From: UBA1723 sp045629285
Lineage (GTDB): Bacteria > Bacteroidota > Bacteroidia > Bacteroidales > Paludibacteraceae
Reading direction: 5' to 3'
NCBI GenBank assembly: GCA_045629285.1
Contig: JAZQQY010000052.1
Span: 62,001-126,000 of the forward strand
DNA: 64,000 nt
The translations under genes were made by a program, and so were the position numbers. The notes beneath the pieces were generated by a model. The model ran no database searches. It was not told where the DNA came from and saw only the letters and a program-made list of their open reading frames with translations. Below, one piece after another: positions 9,901 through 17,433 of the stretch (positions are counted from its first letter, which is position 1; the number at the start of each line of letters is the position of its first letter).

Positions 9901-11425
9901 TATGCTTCATGTTGACGCTGCCCTCGAATTCGCAAGTGATGTTATCATCCTGTAGGGAGAAGTTGCCTGTGTAGCTTCTGTCGTTAAGTTTGCCGTTAAG
10001 AGTCACTCCTTGATAAAGATAATCTTTGAAGTAGATAGTGTCGATTCTGCCGGCAAGTTCCATATCAAACTTTTCTGCCTCGACTTTCTGGATGTCTACT
10101 TCAAGTTCAAAGGCAGTTTTACCTAATCCGCTCTCTTTTCCGAACAATCTTGTAAGGTCGAAGTTTCTGGCTGCAGTTGCTCCTATAATGCTGAATCTTT
10201 CGTACTTGTTGTCTTCCGCTTTGATCACAACGTCTGTAGAAATCGTTCCTCCGTCGGTAGCAAGATTACCCTCGGCATATAGTTCCTTGAATTTTCCATA
10301 TACAACTCCTGAGAATTTTAGCATACCAAGAGAATCGGTTACAGGAGGCAAGTAGACGGGACGGTCGATAATCAACTGTCCAAGTTTCTTTGCGTCATCT
10401 GCAGTCAACGTTATGGAATTAAAGCTTGCATCGATGCCGATAGAGTCGATGTTGGTGATATCTGTGAATTTGAAATCAGCGTCGAAAGTCATGGTTTCCC
10501 CCATGTCCATCTGAAGCGATTTCAGGTTCAGCTCATGTCTGGTTCCTTTGATGCTTCCACTCAGACGAATGTCGTCTTTGGAATGTCTGAACGAACGGAC
10601 AAGCGAAGAGAAATCGGCAAGATGAATGTTGGATGGTTTCAGTGCAAGATCAATCCTGCTGTCTGCCAATTTGCTGATGTATTCCCTGATGTTCGGAAGT
10701 GTTATCAACGCCTGCGCAAATGCCAGCTGACTATTCTGTGTCTGAGTTACGAACTCGTCAAATTTTATCTCATTGTCAGAGACAGTCACTGTAGTGGAAA
10801 GATTGCTCAATTCCAAACCTGATCTCTCTTTGAAGTGAAGACGGTGCAATTTGAACTCTTGTGTGTTGTCGAATATCGACTCCTTGATGAATAAGGCTCC
10901 GTTGATGTCGTCCAGGTTGATATGTTGCGGACAAAATACACTGTCGACGGGAACTACCGCGTCGTCAGCAATGAATTCCATCTTGCAGTCGGTGAATGCC
11001 AGAGATTCCAGATCGAAATCCCAGTCGAGAGATGTTGTGTCGTTCGGATTTGTAAATGCCTCTACAAGGAAGTCGTAGTTGTATTTTTTTCTGTCCTTCA
11101 GATATTTGATCCTTGCGTCGGCTTCTGAGAACTGGATTGTTCTGAAACTGATGCACGACTTGAGAAGAGGCAGCACGTTAAGAGTCACCTTAGCTCTGTC
11201 CACGTAAAGCAAGGTGTCCTTTTCTTCGTCAGAAATGTATAATTGATTTATAACAAACGCGTTAGGGAAATTCCAATCAATCCTATCCAATGCCACATCT
11301 GCTCCTGTACGTGCCTCAAAACTTTTCGTTACTTTGCGCACGACCTTACTTTGTAGTTGCTCGTTTTGCAATACAAAATATGCCGCAGTGAATAAGGTAA
11401 AAACAAGTGCGGCAAGAATAAGCAC
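6938..11425 (-). CDS. tamB: TamB-family translocation and assembly module protein
   Basis: A protein of about 1495 residues. An N-terminal hydrophobic anchor is followed by a very long beta-rich, AsmA/TamB-like region (repeated units such as LDRIDWNFPNAFVINQLYISD, shortened) and the C-terminal TamB (DUF490) domain with NLSFSYDGRDDLFKLFGQYQ and KFELMDGSTVRWNGDPT. The family is thought to bridge inner and outer membranes and to work with an Omp85 partner in surface-protein insertion or phospholipid transport. The partner TamL is encoded at 17434. Start uncertain: GTG at 11425 gives an anchor with no basic residues before it; the frame is open upstream without ATG, and ATT at 11458 would add KIKK before the helix. 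Confidence 0.85.
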   Translation of the reverse strand: MLILAALVFTLFTAAYFVLQNEQLQSKVVRKVTKSFEARTGADVALDRIDWNFPNAFVINQLYISDEEKDTLLYVDRAKVTLNVLPLLKSCISFRTIQFSEADARIKYLKDRKKYNYDFLVEAFTNPNDTTSLDWDFDLESLAFTDCKMEFIADDAVVPVDSVFCPQHINLDDINGALFIKESIFDNTQEFKLHRLHFKERSGLELSNLSTTVTVSDNEIKFDEFVTQTQNSQLAFAQALITLPNIREYISKLADSRIDLALKPSNIHLADFSSLVRSFRHSKDDIRLSGSIKGTRHELNLKSLQMDMGETMTFDADFKFTDITNIDSIGIDASFNSITLTADDAKKLGQLIIDRPVYLPPVTDSLGMLKFSGVVYGKFKELYAEGNLATDGGTISTDVVIKAEDNKYERFSIIGATAARNFDLTRLFGKESGLGKTAFELEVDIQKVEAEKFDMELAGRIDTIYFKDYLYQGVTLNGKLNDRSYTGNFSLQDDNITCEFEGSVNMKHKDMPVMNFVASIKDANIDKLNWINSEDPVTVSFDITTNCSGKTIDDLSGSVTLDNFLCTRGDRYLYLNLFTLNTVASKNGKKRINVISDYINGNVEGKYSFATLVDNMKQIAYSYLPTLKQMDPKYVEAKSSENSNDFTFNFSIENTEPINDIIELPVIIQQKSSIKGFINDSTKKFQLRFEAPLFIYNENIVEDALLLIENPHEDMKIVCRTTYTDPDKRRYPYYISFNSSAKDDNLDLRLSFSNSEEVTYSGNLSMKTALKGYTKEGLSADISIIPSKFVIKDSVWSIGAGEIELRPKLLDIKRFEIENGFQKFHALGRTTDMKDDSLRIWFTDLDVTHFSNILDNKYITWGGIGDGDFYLTKLFSNPTVEGRLGLFDAYLNNYPFGDLQAELGYDRKNNTLIFGANVESALETHGKSLIDGAVYFDADSLFIDGDLHDIDMRFLRIWLDGILSNNHGVLNTHVLAYGKFDNIGLEGVGLVKDFDFNIDYTNVKYTFSDTVWMKHNSFRLDGVKIKDQEGNTGLLSALILCEGFLHWKYAVNLDSEHLLALNTTETDNDLFYGKAYIDGKAGVSGSGDELNIDLKARTKKDSKFVVPLDGAKGVDDAGFITFKKNTKMTTQEMRRARRNKIQKIKEEEDLPLIVNVNADIEATPDAQVSLILDQKLGDVIRARGNGNLSFSYDGRDDLFKLFGQYQITKGDYMFTIQSIIARKFELMDGSTVRWNGDPTAAILDVNAKYTLNAYVGDILAEDNVTTTQVNCLMDVSGTISQPMVKFDLNMPNIDDDMMRKVRSVINTDEAMNRNVASLLAFGTFNTSDLGSSSSSNMSAVGFAALSSEISGLLSKINNDVNVGLNYRPYTEDQTSASTEFEVALSTGLLNDRLLLNGNFGYREGMSALDAQQYSSGIVDFDIEYKLSANGRFRTKAFNRSSNSYLRQFNSQTQGVGLLYRHDYDNAEELISTYISPFKKMFGKRRKEKGKRIDQQ

Positions 11426-11512
11426 TATGTAAGTAAGTTTTTTTATCTTTGTATAAATTTTGCAGTCATTGAATAATGCTACAAAGTTAATGATAAATAA
11501 AAAGATTTGAAA

Positions 11513-12532
11513 ATGCCTATAAACATTTTAGCAATAGAATCTTCGTGCGACGACACTTCTGCTGCCGTTTTGCAGGACAATATCCTTTTGTCCAACGTGA
11601 TTGCGAGTCAAAAGGTGCATGAAAGTTACGGTGGAGTGGTGCCGGAGTTGGCTTCACGAGCTCATCAGCAGAACATTGTGCCGGTGGTAAGTGAGGCAAT
11701 CAAACGCTCTGGTTTGAAGAAGGAGGATCTTCATGCGGTGGCCTACACACGTGGCCCTGGTTTGATGGGAAGCCTAATGGTCGGAACATCGTTTGCAAAG
11801 GGATTCTCTCTATCGTTGGGCATTCCGTTGATTGATGTCAATCATCTACAGGCTCACATTTTGGCTCATTTCATCGAAGAAAAAGGTGAAGATCATAAGT
11901 GTCCGCCATTCCCGTTCCTATGCTTGCTGGTGTCGGGTGGTAACTCGCAGATAGTGTTGGTGGAGAACTACAACAAGATGAATATCATTGGTCAGACTAT
12001 CGACGATGCTGCTGGTGAGGCATTCGACAAGTGCGCCAAGGTGATGGGACTTCCTTATCCAGGCGGTCCGGTTGTCGACAAGTTGGCTAAGGAGGGAAAT
12101 CCAGAAGCGTTCAAGTTCTGCAAACCTCATATTCCTGGTTTGGATTATAGCTTCAGTGGCTTGAAGACATCGTTCCTATACACTTTGCGTGATGAAATAG
12201 CGAAGAATGAAAACTTTGTGGCAGAGAATGTCAACGACTTGTGCGCCTCGTTGCAGACAACTGTTGTGGACATCTTGATGGACAAGCTTCGTAAGGCAGT
12301 CAAGCAGACAGGAATCAACCATGTGGCTGTGGCTGGTGGAGTGTCGGCAAACTCTGCATTGCGTGCTGCATTCGAGGATCATGCACGTCGCTACAAATGG
12401 AACATCTATATCCCTAAGTTCGGATATACGACAGATAACGCTGCGATGGTCGGAATCACAGGTTATTTTAAATACAAGGACGGTGATTTCAGTGATGTGT
12501 CGCTTCCTCCGTTTGCAAAGGTTACGATTTGA
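11513..12532 (+). CDS. tsaD: tRNA N6-adenosine threonylcarbamoyltransferase TsaD
   Basis: A 339-residue protein starting MPINILAIESSCDDTSAAVL. It has the metal-binding H111-x3-H115 (HLQAH), the nucleotide-binding loop LLVSGGNSQIV, and DDAAGEAFDKCAKVMGLPYPGG. With TsaB/TsaE/TsaC it makes the t6A37 modification on ANN-decoding tRNAs, which would include the tRNA-Asn genes here. Length is typical for the family. An in-frame TTG six bases upstream exists, but the ATG at 11513 gives the family-typical start. It is divergent from tamB across less than 90 bases. Confidence 0.96.
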   Translation: MPINILAIESSCDDTSAAVLQDNILLSNVIASQKVHESYGGVVPELASRAHQQNIVPVVSEAIKRSGLKKEDLHAVAYTRGPGLMGSLMVGTSFAKGFSLSLGIPLIDVNHLQAHILAHFIEEKGEDHKCPPFPFLCLLVSGGNSQIVLVENYNKMNIIGQTIDDAAGEAFDKCAKVMGLPYPGGPVVDKLAKEGNPEAFKFCKPHIPGLDYSFSGLKTSFLYTLRDEIAKNENFVAENVNDLCASLQTTVVDILMDKLRKAVKQTGINHVAVAGGVSANSALRAAFEDHARRYKWNIYIPKFGYTTDNAAMVGITGYFKYKDGDFSDVSLPPFAKVTI

Positions 12533-12555
12533 TTATCACAAATATAATGCTATAT

Positions 12556-12583
12556 GTAGAGACGTTGCGTCAGCACGTCTCTT
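12556..12583. repeat. GAGACG palindromic element, copy 1
   Basis: AGAGACGT (12558-12565) pairs with ACGTCTCT (12575-12582) around a short inner segment. It lies between tsaD and the thioesterase gene, with the T-rich CTTTGATTTT behind it. One of a family of similar palindromes in this window. Confidence 0.6.
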
Positions 12584-12592
12584 TGATTTTAT

Positions 12593-13078
12593 ATGACAAT
12601 GAAGAAAGTAAGAAGTCCTTGGTTGGATCAGGAAGGTTATGATTGTATCGCTTGTTCACCCACAAATCCCATTGGTTTGAAGATGGATTTTTACGTTGAC
12701 GGCGAGGATATGGTTGGTATTTGGAAGAGTAAACAGCATTACGATGGATGGAGTGGTGTAGTGCACGGTGGCATACAGTCGTTGATGCTTGACGAGGTCG
12801 GAGCATGGTGGGTTCACTACTTCAAGCAGGCTGCGACGGTGACTGCCAGATTGGATGTAAAGTTCATTAAAAGCGTAAAGTCGTCATGGCCAGAGATTAG
12901 ACTTAAGGCAACTAAAGTCAAAGACTTACGCAAGTTTGTTGCTCTTCATATAGAGTTGTTGTCTCCAGAAGGAGAAGTGTGTGGATCGGCTGAAGGTACA
13001 TACTATATCGTGCCAAAGGAAGAGTCGGAAAAAGACTACGGATTCCACGGCTGTTTCTTGGAGGAAGATTGTAAATGA
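12593..13078 (+). CDS. PaaI-like hotdog-fold thioesterase
   Basis: A 161-residue protein with the hotdog signature SGVVHGGIQSLMLDEVGAWW (HGG, then the Asp-Glu of the central helix), as in PaaI-type acyl-CoA thioesterases. The N-terminal CIACSPTNPIGLKMDF resembles the cysteine-containing front end often seen in this subgroup. It probably hydrolyses a CoA or ACP thioester; the acyl group is unknown. It is transcribed alone after tsaD and ends at a bidirectional terminator. Confidence 0.82.
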   Translation: MTMKKVRSPWLDQEGYDCIACSPTNPIGLKMDFYVDGEDMVGIWKSKQHYDGWSGVVHGGIQSLMLDEVGAWWVHYFKQAATVTARLDVKFIKSVKSSWPEIRLKATKVKDLRKFVALHIELLSPEGEVCGSAEGTYYIVPKEESEKDYGFHGCFLEEDCK

Positions 13079-13083
13079 CATAT

Positions 13084-13112
13084 AAAAAGGTTGCCAAATC
13101 AGTTTGGCAACC
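13084..13112 (-). terminator. Hairpin between thioesterase and thioredoxin-fold genes
   Basis: A perfect 10-bp stem, GGTTGCCAAA / TTTGGCAACC (13089-13098 and 13103-13112), with a 4-base loop. On the minus strand it is followed by TTTTTATA, so it best terminates the minus-strand operon. It may also stop the plus-strand gene. Confidence 0.65.
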
Positions 13113-13145
13113 CCATATAATTACGAATTATGAATTACGGATTGG

Positions 13146-13625
13146 TCAGTACTTCACCAATTCCTTGATGATCTGCTTGATTTCTCCCTTTGAAATATAG
13201 CCAAGACTCAAGTATGGCTCACCCTCTTTCGGAATGAACATAAGTGTCGGGATAGACTGGACATTGAATGCGATAGGTAGACGATCTTCTTCCTGAATAT
13301 CAACTTTATAGAAATCTACCTTATCCTTGTATTCTATTGATAAATCCTCCAGACTCGGGGCTATTTTCTTGCATGGAGCACACCATGTTGCGTAGAAGTC
13401 GATCACGATAGGACGATTGGATTTGTTAACCCATTTTTGTGCAGGATCGTGTTCGAAATCATATACTTTCTCAATGAATTCGTTGTATGAGATTGACGGT
13501 ATTTCCACCTCTTTCTTTGACTCCTTCTTGACTGTTTTTGCGCGAGCTTGAGTCTCCACACCGTTCTTAGGAGTGCAGCATGCAAGTGTAAGCAATGCTA
13601 TTATGGCTCTAAAGAAATTTTTCAT
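13146..13625 (-). CDS. Thioredoxin-fold lipoprotein (WCAPC)
   Basis: A 159-residue protein with a signal segment ending LLTLACC (probable lipid attachment at Cys16 or Cys17), a basic linker, and a thioredoxin domain (about 65-155) with active site WCAPC (Cys82, Cys85) and the cis-Pro motif SIPTLMFI. It is predicted to act as a periplasmic or envelope thiol-disulfide oxidoreductase. Its ATG overlaps the stop of the upstream LRR gene (ATGA at 13622-13625), so the two are translationally coupled. Confidence 0.85.
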   Translation of the reverse strand: MKNFFRAIIALLTLACCTPKNGVETQARAKTVKKESKKEVEIPSISYNEFIEKVYDFEHDPAQKWVNKSNRPIVIDFYATWCAPCKKIAPSLEDLSIEYKDKVDFYKVDIQEEDRLPIAFNVQSIPTLMFIPKEGEPYLSLGYISKGEIKQIIKELVKY

Positions 13626-14713
13626 TTTGCGAATTGTTTGGTTCTTAAATTAGGACAATTGTAGAATGAGTATTCTTCCTCGGATTCTACACCTGCTCCT
13701 GTTATCACTTTCAATGAAAGACAGCTCATGAATGTGCCGTCTTCAATCCTTTTTATGCTTTCTGGCAAGACGATGGACTCTATCTTTTCGCAGCCGGAAA
13801 ATGCGGCCTCTCCTATAGATGTGAGCGACGTGAGGTCTGCCAAATTGATGTTAGTCAGACTTTTGCATCCGTCAAACGCATTAACACCGATCTTCTGTAA
13901 TGAAGTTGGCAATGTTAGCGTCTGTAGATTTTTACAGTCGGAAAAAGCACCGTAGGCAATGGCATTCATTGTCCCTTTCAATGCTATCTCAGTCAAGTTC
14001 TCGCAACCGTGGAATGTCATCTTTGGAAGCGTGTCGAAATTGGCTTCTACTACGACGGATTTCAACGAGCTGCACCCGTTGAATCCATATTCTCCGAGTG
14101 AGTCAACAAACGCAGGAATCGTAAGCGTTTCCAATCCGCTACGGTCGAATGCGTGGTCTCCGATTGTCAGACTCTTGTTGCCGGAAACAAAAACAACGGA
14201 TTTCAACGCTAGATTTTCTCCGAATGCCCATGATTTTATGCTGCGTACACTGTTGGGAATCCTAATTGTCTGTAATGATCTGCAGGCAATAAAGGCGTCG
14301 TGGTCAATCATTTTTAATGACGACGGTAATGACACAGATTCTAGTGAAGCACATAGGTAGAAACAGTGGTGGGGAATGCTTTCCACTCCTTCTGGAATAG
14401 ATATTGTCCTTAGTTTTCCACAGTCACCAAAAGCTGTCGGACCAATATGCCTTAACTTTGAAGGCAGTTTCACCGACTCTATTTTGCCACATTTGCCGAA
14501 AGCCTGTTTGGCAATTTTTGTCACAACATACCATCGCCCTCCATTCTCAACGCTGTCTGGGATGACTACTGCCTTCGACAATGATTTGTCTGCCGACAAA
14601 AGTGTCGCCTCTCCTGTCGTCTCATCGAATGAAAACGAGAAAGGAGCGGCTATTATGTTTGCCATGCTTAGCAATATGGATAGTGTCAGAATTATTGTCT
14701 TTTGCATTTGCAT
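13622..14713 (-). CDS. BspA-like leucine-rich repeat protein (LRR_5)
   Basis: A 363-residue protein with a signal peptide (ILTLSILLSMANIIA) and about 11-12 copies of the 23-residue BspA/TpLRR unit, for example AFGDCGKLRTISIPEGVESI and AFDGCKSLTNINLADL. Such repeats form a solenoid used for protein binding or adhesion. No sorting tail or lipobox is visible, so export to the periplasm is certain but surface display is not. A second in-frame ATG at 14707 (MQKTIIL) is an equally good start. It is coupled to the downstream thioredoxin-fold gene. Confidence 0.82.
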   Translation of the reverse strand: MQMQKTIILTLSILLSMANIIAAPFSFSFDETTGEATLLSADKSLSKAVVIPDSVENGGRWYVVTKIAKQAFGKCGKIESVKLPSKLRHIGPTAFGDCGKLRTISIPEGVESIPHHCFYLCASLESVSLPSSLKMIDHDAFIACRSLQTIRIPNSVRSIKSWAFGENLALKSVVFVSGNKSLTIGDHAFDRSGLETLTIPAFVDSLGEYGFNGCSSLKSVVVEANFDTLPKMTFHGCENLTEIALKGTMNAIAYGAFSDCKNLQTLTLPTSLQKIGVNAFDGCKSLTNINLADLTSLTSIGEAAFSGCEKIESIVLPESIKRIEDGTFMSCLSLKVITGAGVESEEEYSFYNCPNLRTKQFAK

Positions 14714-14835
14714 CTCTTTTTATATAATGCAAAAATAGAATTGTAAATGAATATTTACAAATAAATATTGAGCGATGTTTGATGATTAATGATTGACGAT
14801 TAAGTATGATTTTGTAAGTGTACAAATTATTAGAC

Positions 14836-14870
14836 ACAAAAAAAGAGGAGAACAAAAATGTCCTCCTCTT
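14836..14870 (-). terminator. Terminator of the tandem-domain lipoprotein gene
   Basis: AAGAGGAG (14843-14850) pairs with CTCCTCTT (14863-14870). On the minus strand it is followed by TTTTTTTGTG. It lies 16 bases past the stop codon at 14886. Confidence 0.7.
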
Positions 14871-14885
14871 GTCAATGGATATTTG

Positions 14886-15827
14886 TTAAAATTCCAATCC
14901 TCCAAAAAGTTCGTTCATTATACCGGAATTAAAGAACATGACCATTGCCTCTTTAGAAAGACCTTTATATTCTTCTAGGTCATCACTTGACATTTTCTGA
15001 ATTAAGATTGTTCCGTCAAGTTCGGCATCGTCACCGTCTTCCTTGATTTCTTGGTAAGCTTCTTTGGCAAGCTCTTCAGACTTGTAGTCTGTATAAGAAG
15101 TTCCTCCAACAACTGTATTGCCAGAGTATCTGATTAGCATCACTGTCTTGAAGCCTTCTATGTCCATTGCATATACCACGTCATCTCCAATAATTTCAGC
15201 AGTAGTCTGATTTTGGTAATGCTTGAATATTTCTGCAGCAGAAGCATTGTTTACATCAAATACGTCTGGTGTTACCAATGGAGCGTCGTTGTCGTTAGTG
15301 TTGTCTCCGTTATCGTTATCTCCGTCAGGAGTTACTACCAATGGAGCGTCATTGTCGTTAGTGTTGCCACCGTTGTCAGAATTGTCTTCATTGTCGGAAT
15401 TGTTGCCACCGTCAGGTCTCTTGCCGTTCAATAAGTCGCAAAACTGCTGCTTGTTCATCTCTTCGAAATCTTTATTGTCCTTTAAAGTGACAACTAGAAC
15501 GGTTCCATCAAGCTTTACATCAACATCCTTCTCCTTCTTTGCTTCGTCATAAGCAGCTTCTGCAGCGGTTTTGCTCTTGAAGTCTGTATATGTTGTAACG
15601 CTTTCAATCTTGTCTCCAGAAAAGTGGTAAACAATAATTTGGTTATCTGTCTGCTTGTAGACTACATCGTTGCCGTCAATTGAGGCTCCTTTCTGATCTT
15701 TGTATTTTTCTACTACGTTTGTTGTTGATGGCTGGTTGTCGTCGTCATCATCGTCGCAAGAAACAAAAGATGCAGTTCCTAGCATAATCATTGACCATGA
15801 GGCCAACATTAAAAAGTGTTTTTTCAT
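14886..15827 (-). CDS. Lipoprotein with two homologous domains joined by an Asn/Asp repeat linker
   Basis: A 313-residue protein. The signal ends in SFVSC, then a run of Asp. Two related domains follow: the first has GNDVVYKQTDNQIIVYHFSG and TTYTDFKS, the second GDDVVYAMDIEGFKTVMLIR and TSYTDYKS, and both end in LDGT(V/I)L and a ~20-residue helix. They are joined by an acidic linker with the repeat NTNDNDAPLV. I do not recognise the family. I start at the ATG at 15827 (MKKHFLML); a longer reading frame begins upstream but would put the signal in the interior. Function unknown, probably envelope-anchored. Confidence 0.72.
   Translation of the reverse strand: MKKHFLMLASWSMIMLGTASFVSCDDDDDDNQPSTTNVVEKYKDQKGASIDGNDVVYKQTDNQIIVYHFSGDKIESVTTYTDFKSKTAAEAAYDEAKKEKDVDVKLDGTVLVVTLKDNKDFEEMNKQQFCDLLNGKRPDGGNNSDNEDNSDNGGNTNDNDAPLVVTPDGDNDNGDNTNDNDAPLVTPDVFDVNNASAAEIFKHYQNQTTAEIIGDDVVYAMDIEGFKTVMLIRYSGNTVVGGTSYTDYKSEELAKEAYQEIKEDGDDAELDGTILIQKMSSDDLEEYKGLSKEAMVMFFNSGIMNELFGGLEF
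15274..15366 (-). repeat. Tandem repeat in the linker of the two-domain lipoprotein
   Basis: A 30-base unit (15274-15303 and 15337-15366, one mismatch) repeats with a 63-base period. It encodes the two NTNDNDAPLV stretches. The period is a multiple of three, so copy changes would lengthen or shorten the linker without breaking the frame. Confidence 0.8.
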
Positions 15828-15935
15828 GATGAAAAATAAATTAAGTAAATATAGATTGGCAGTCTGCCAATGTTTTAAATCCTTTATATAAATGAAGAGG
15901 CACACGTTTGGGCTTGTGCCTCTTCAAAGTATGTT

Positions 15936-17327
15936 TTATTTCTTAGTGATCTTAGCCACAGCGTCCATAATCTCCTTTGCTACCTTCTCTGCCTCTGCCT
16001 CAGTTGCAGCCTCAGAGTAGATACGGATGATTGGCTCTGTGTTAGACTTTCTCAAGTGAACCCAGCTTTCAGCGAAGTCGATCTTAACACCGTCGATGTC
16101 GTTAACCTCTTCGTTCTTGTAAGCCTCCTTGATTTCAGCAAGCACCTTGTCGACGTTGATGTCTGGAGTAAGCTGAATCTTGTTCTTAGAGATGAAGTAT
16201 AGAGGGTACTCCTTCTTCAACTCGCTAACCTTGATGCCCTTGTTTGCAAGGTGAGTCAAGAACAATGCGATACCAACCAATGCGTCACGACCGTAGTGGC
16301 TCTCTGGGTAGATGACTCCTCCGTTACCCTCACCACCGATGACTGCGTTTGTAGCCTTCATCTTAGTAGTGACGTTAACCTCACCTACAGCTGCAGCGTT
16401 GTAAACTCCACCACGCTTCTTAGTCACGTCGCGTAGAGCACGAGTTGAGCTCAAGTTAGAAACTGTATTTCCTGGAGTCTTGCTCAATACGTAGTCGGCA
16501 ACTGATACCAATGTGTACTCCTCACCGAACATGTCGCCGTTCTCAGTGATGATAGCCAAACGGTCAACATCTGGGTCAACAACGAAACCAACGTCTACCT
16601 TCTCCTTCTTGCAAAGGTCAGCGATGTCAGTCAAGTTTGCTGGAATTGGCTCTGGGTTGTGTGCAAAATGACCTGTAGCCTCGCAATTCAAGCACTTAAC
16701 GCTCTTGACGCCAAGACGCTCAAGAAGCTTAGGCAATACATTTCCACCTACTGAGTTGACGCAGTCGATAGCAACTGTGAAGTTAGCCTTCTTGATTGCC
16801 TCTACATCAACAAGCTTCAATGCCAATACCTTGTCAATATGGATATCATCGTAGTTGTTTACGTTCTTAACCTGACCAAGATTGTCGACTTCAGCGAATG
16901 TGTATTCGTCGTTGTCAGCCATCTTAAGCACTTCCTTTCCGTCAGCGTCAGATAGGAACTCACCTCTTTCGTTAAGAAGCTTCAATGCGTTCCACTGCTT
17001 TGGATTGTGGCTTGCAGTAAGGATGATACCTCCATCTGCCTTCTCGTTGACAACTGCGATCTCAGTTGTAGGAGTTGAAGCAAGACCGATATTTACTACA
17101 TTAACACCTAGACCAACAAGTGTGCCAGTTACGATTGAATCTACCATCGGACCTGAGATTCTAGCGTCACGACCAACTACGATTGTAGCTGCCTTCTTGC
17201 CGCTTCTCTTTGCGATCCAAGTGCCGAATGCTGCGGTAAATTTTACTACATCAAGTGGTGTTAGGTTATCGCCTGTTCCTCCACCAATAGTTCCTCTGAT
17301 TCCGGAAATTGATTTTATTAATGTCAT
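15936..17327 (-). CDS. glmM: Phosphoglucosamine mutase (phosphohexomutase family)
   Basis: A 463-residue alpha-D-phosphohexomutase. The catalytic phosphoserine is Ser106 in TASHNPKQWN, the metal loop is DPDVDR (Asp251, 253, 255), the sugar-binding loop is GGEGNGGVIYPESHYGRD, and the phosphate-binding loop is LRKSNTEPIIRIYSEA. The loop sequences and length fit bacterial GlmM, which turns glucosamine-6-P into glucosamine-1-P for UDP-GlcNAc, peptidoglycan and lipid A. A phosphomannomutase activity cannot be excluded from sequence. Divergent from tamL. Confidence 0.88.
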   Translation of the reverse strand: MTLIKSISGIRGTIGGGTGDNLTPLDVVKFTAAFGTWIAKRSGKKAATIVVGRDARISGPMVDSIVTGTLVGLGVNVVNIGLASTPTTEIAVVNEKADGGIILTASHNPKQWNALKLLNERGEFLSDADGKEVLKMADNDEYTFAEVDNLGQVKNVNNYDDIHIDKVLALKLVDVEAIKKANFTVAIDCVNSVGGNVLPKLLERLGVKSVKCLNCEATGHFAHNPEPIPANLTDIADLCKKEKVDVGFVVDPDVDRLAIITENGDMFGEEYTLVSVADYVLSKTPGNTVSNLSSTRALRDVTKKRGGVYNAAAVGEVNVTTKMKATNAVIGGEGNGGVIYPESHYGRDALVGIALFLTHLANKGIKVSELKKEYPLYFISKNKIQLTPDINVDKVLAEIKEAYKNEEVNDIDGVKIDFAESWVHLRKSNTEPIIRIYSEAATEAEAEKVAKEIMDAVAKITKK

Positions 17328-17397
17328 TTCTTATTAAATTTTTCGTTCAATCAATGATTAAAGCAAAGTTATAACAAAATTTTAGTGATAAAAAGGA

Positions 17398-17405
17398 TAT
17401 ATTTG
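17398..17405 (+). promoter_or_regulatory. Putative -7 element for tamL
   Basis: TATATTTG matches TAnnTTTG, 29 bases before the tamL ATG. A TTG at the proper distance is not present. Confidence 0.35.
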
Positions 17406-17433
17406 CAAAACCTTTGTCGAAAGGTTAAAATAT

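Noticed and set aside
13728..14738. Plus-strand open frames opposite the LRR gene
   Set aside because: They only mirror the repetitive LRR coding sequence on the other strand.
15223..15552. Plus-strand open frames over the lipoprotein linker
   Set aside because: They are made of the antisense of a repetitive region and have Ser/Leu-rich composition without start or signal features.
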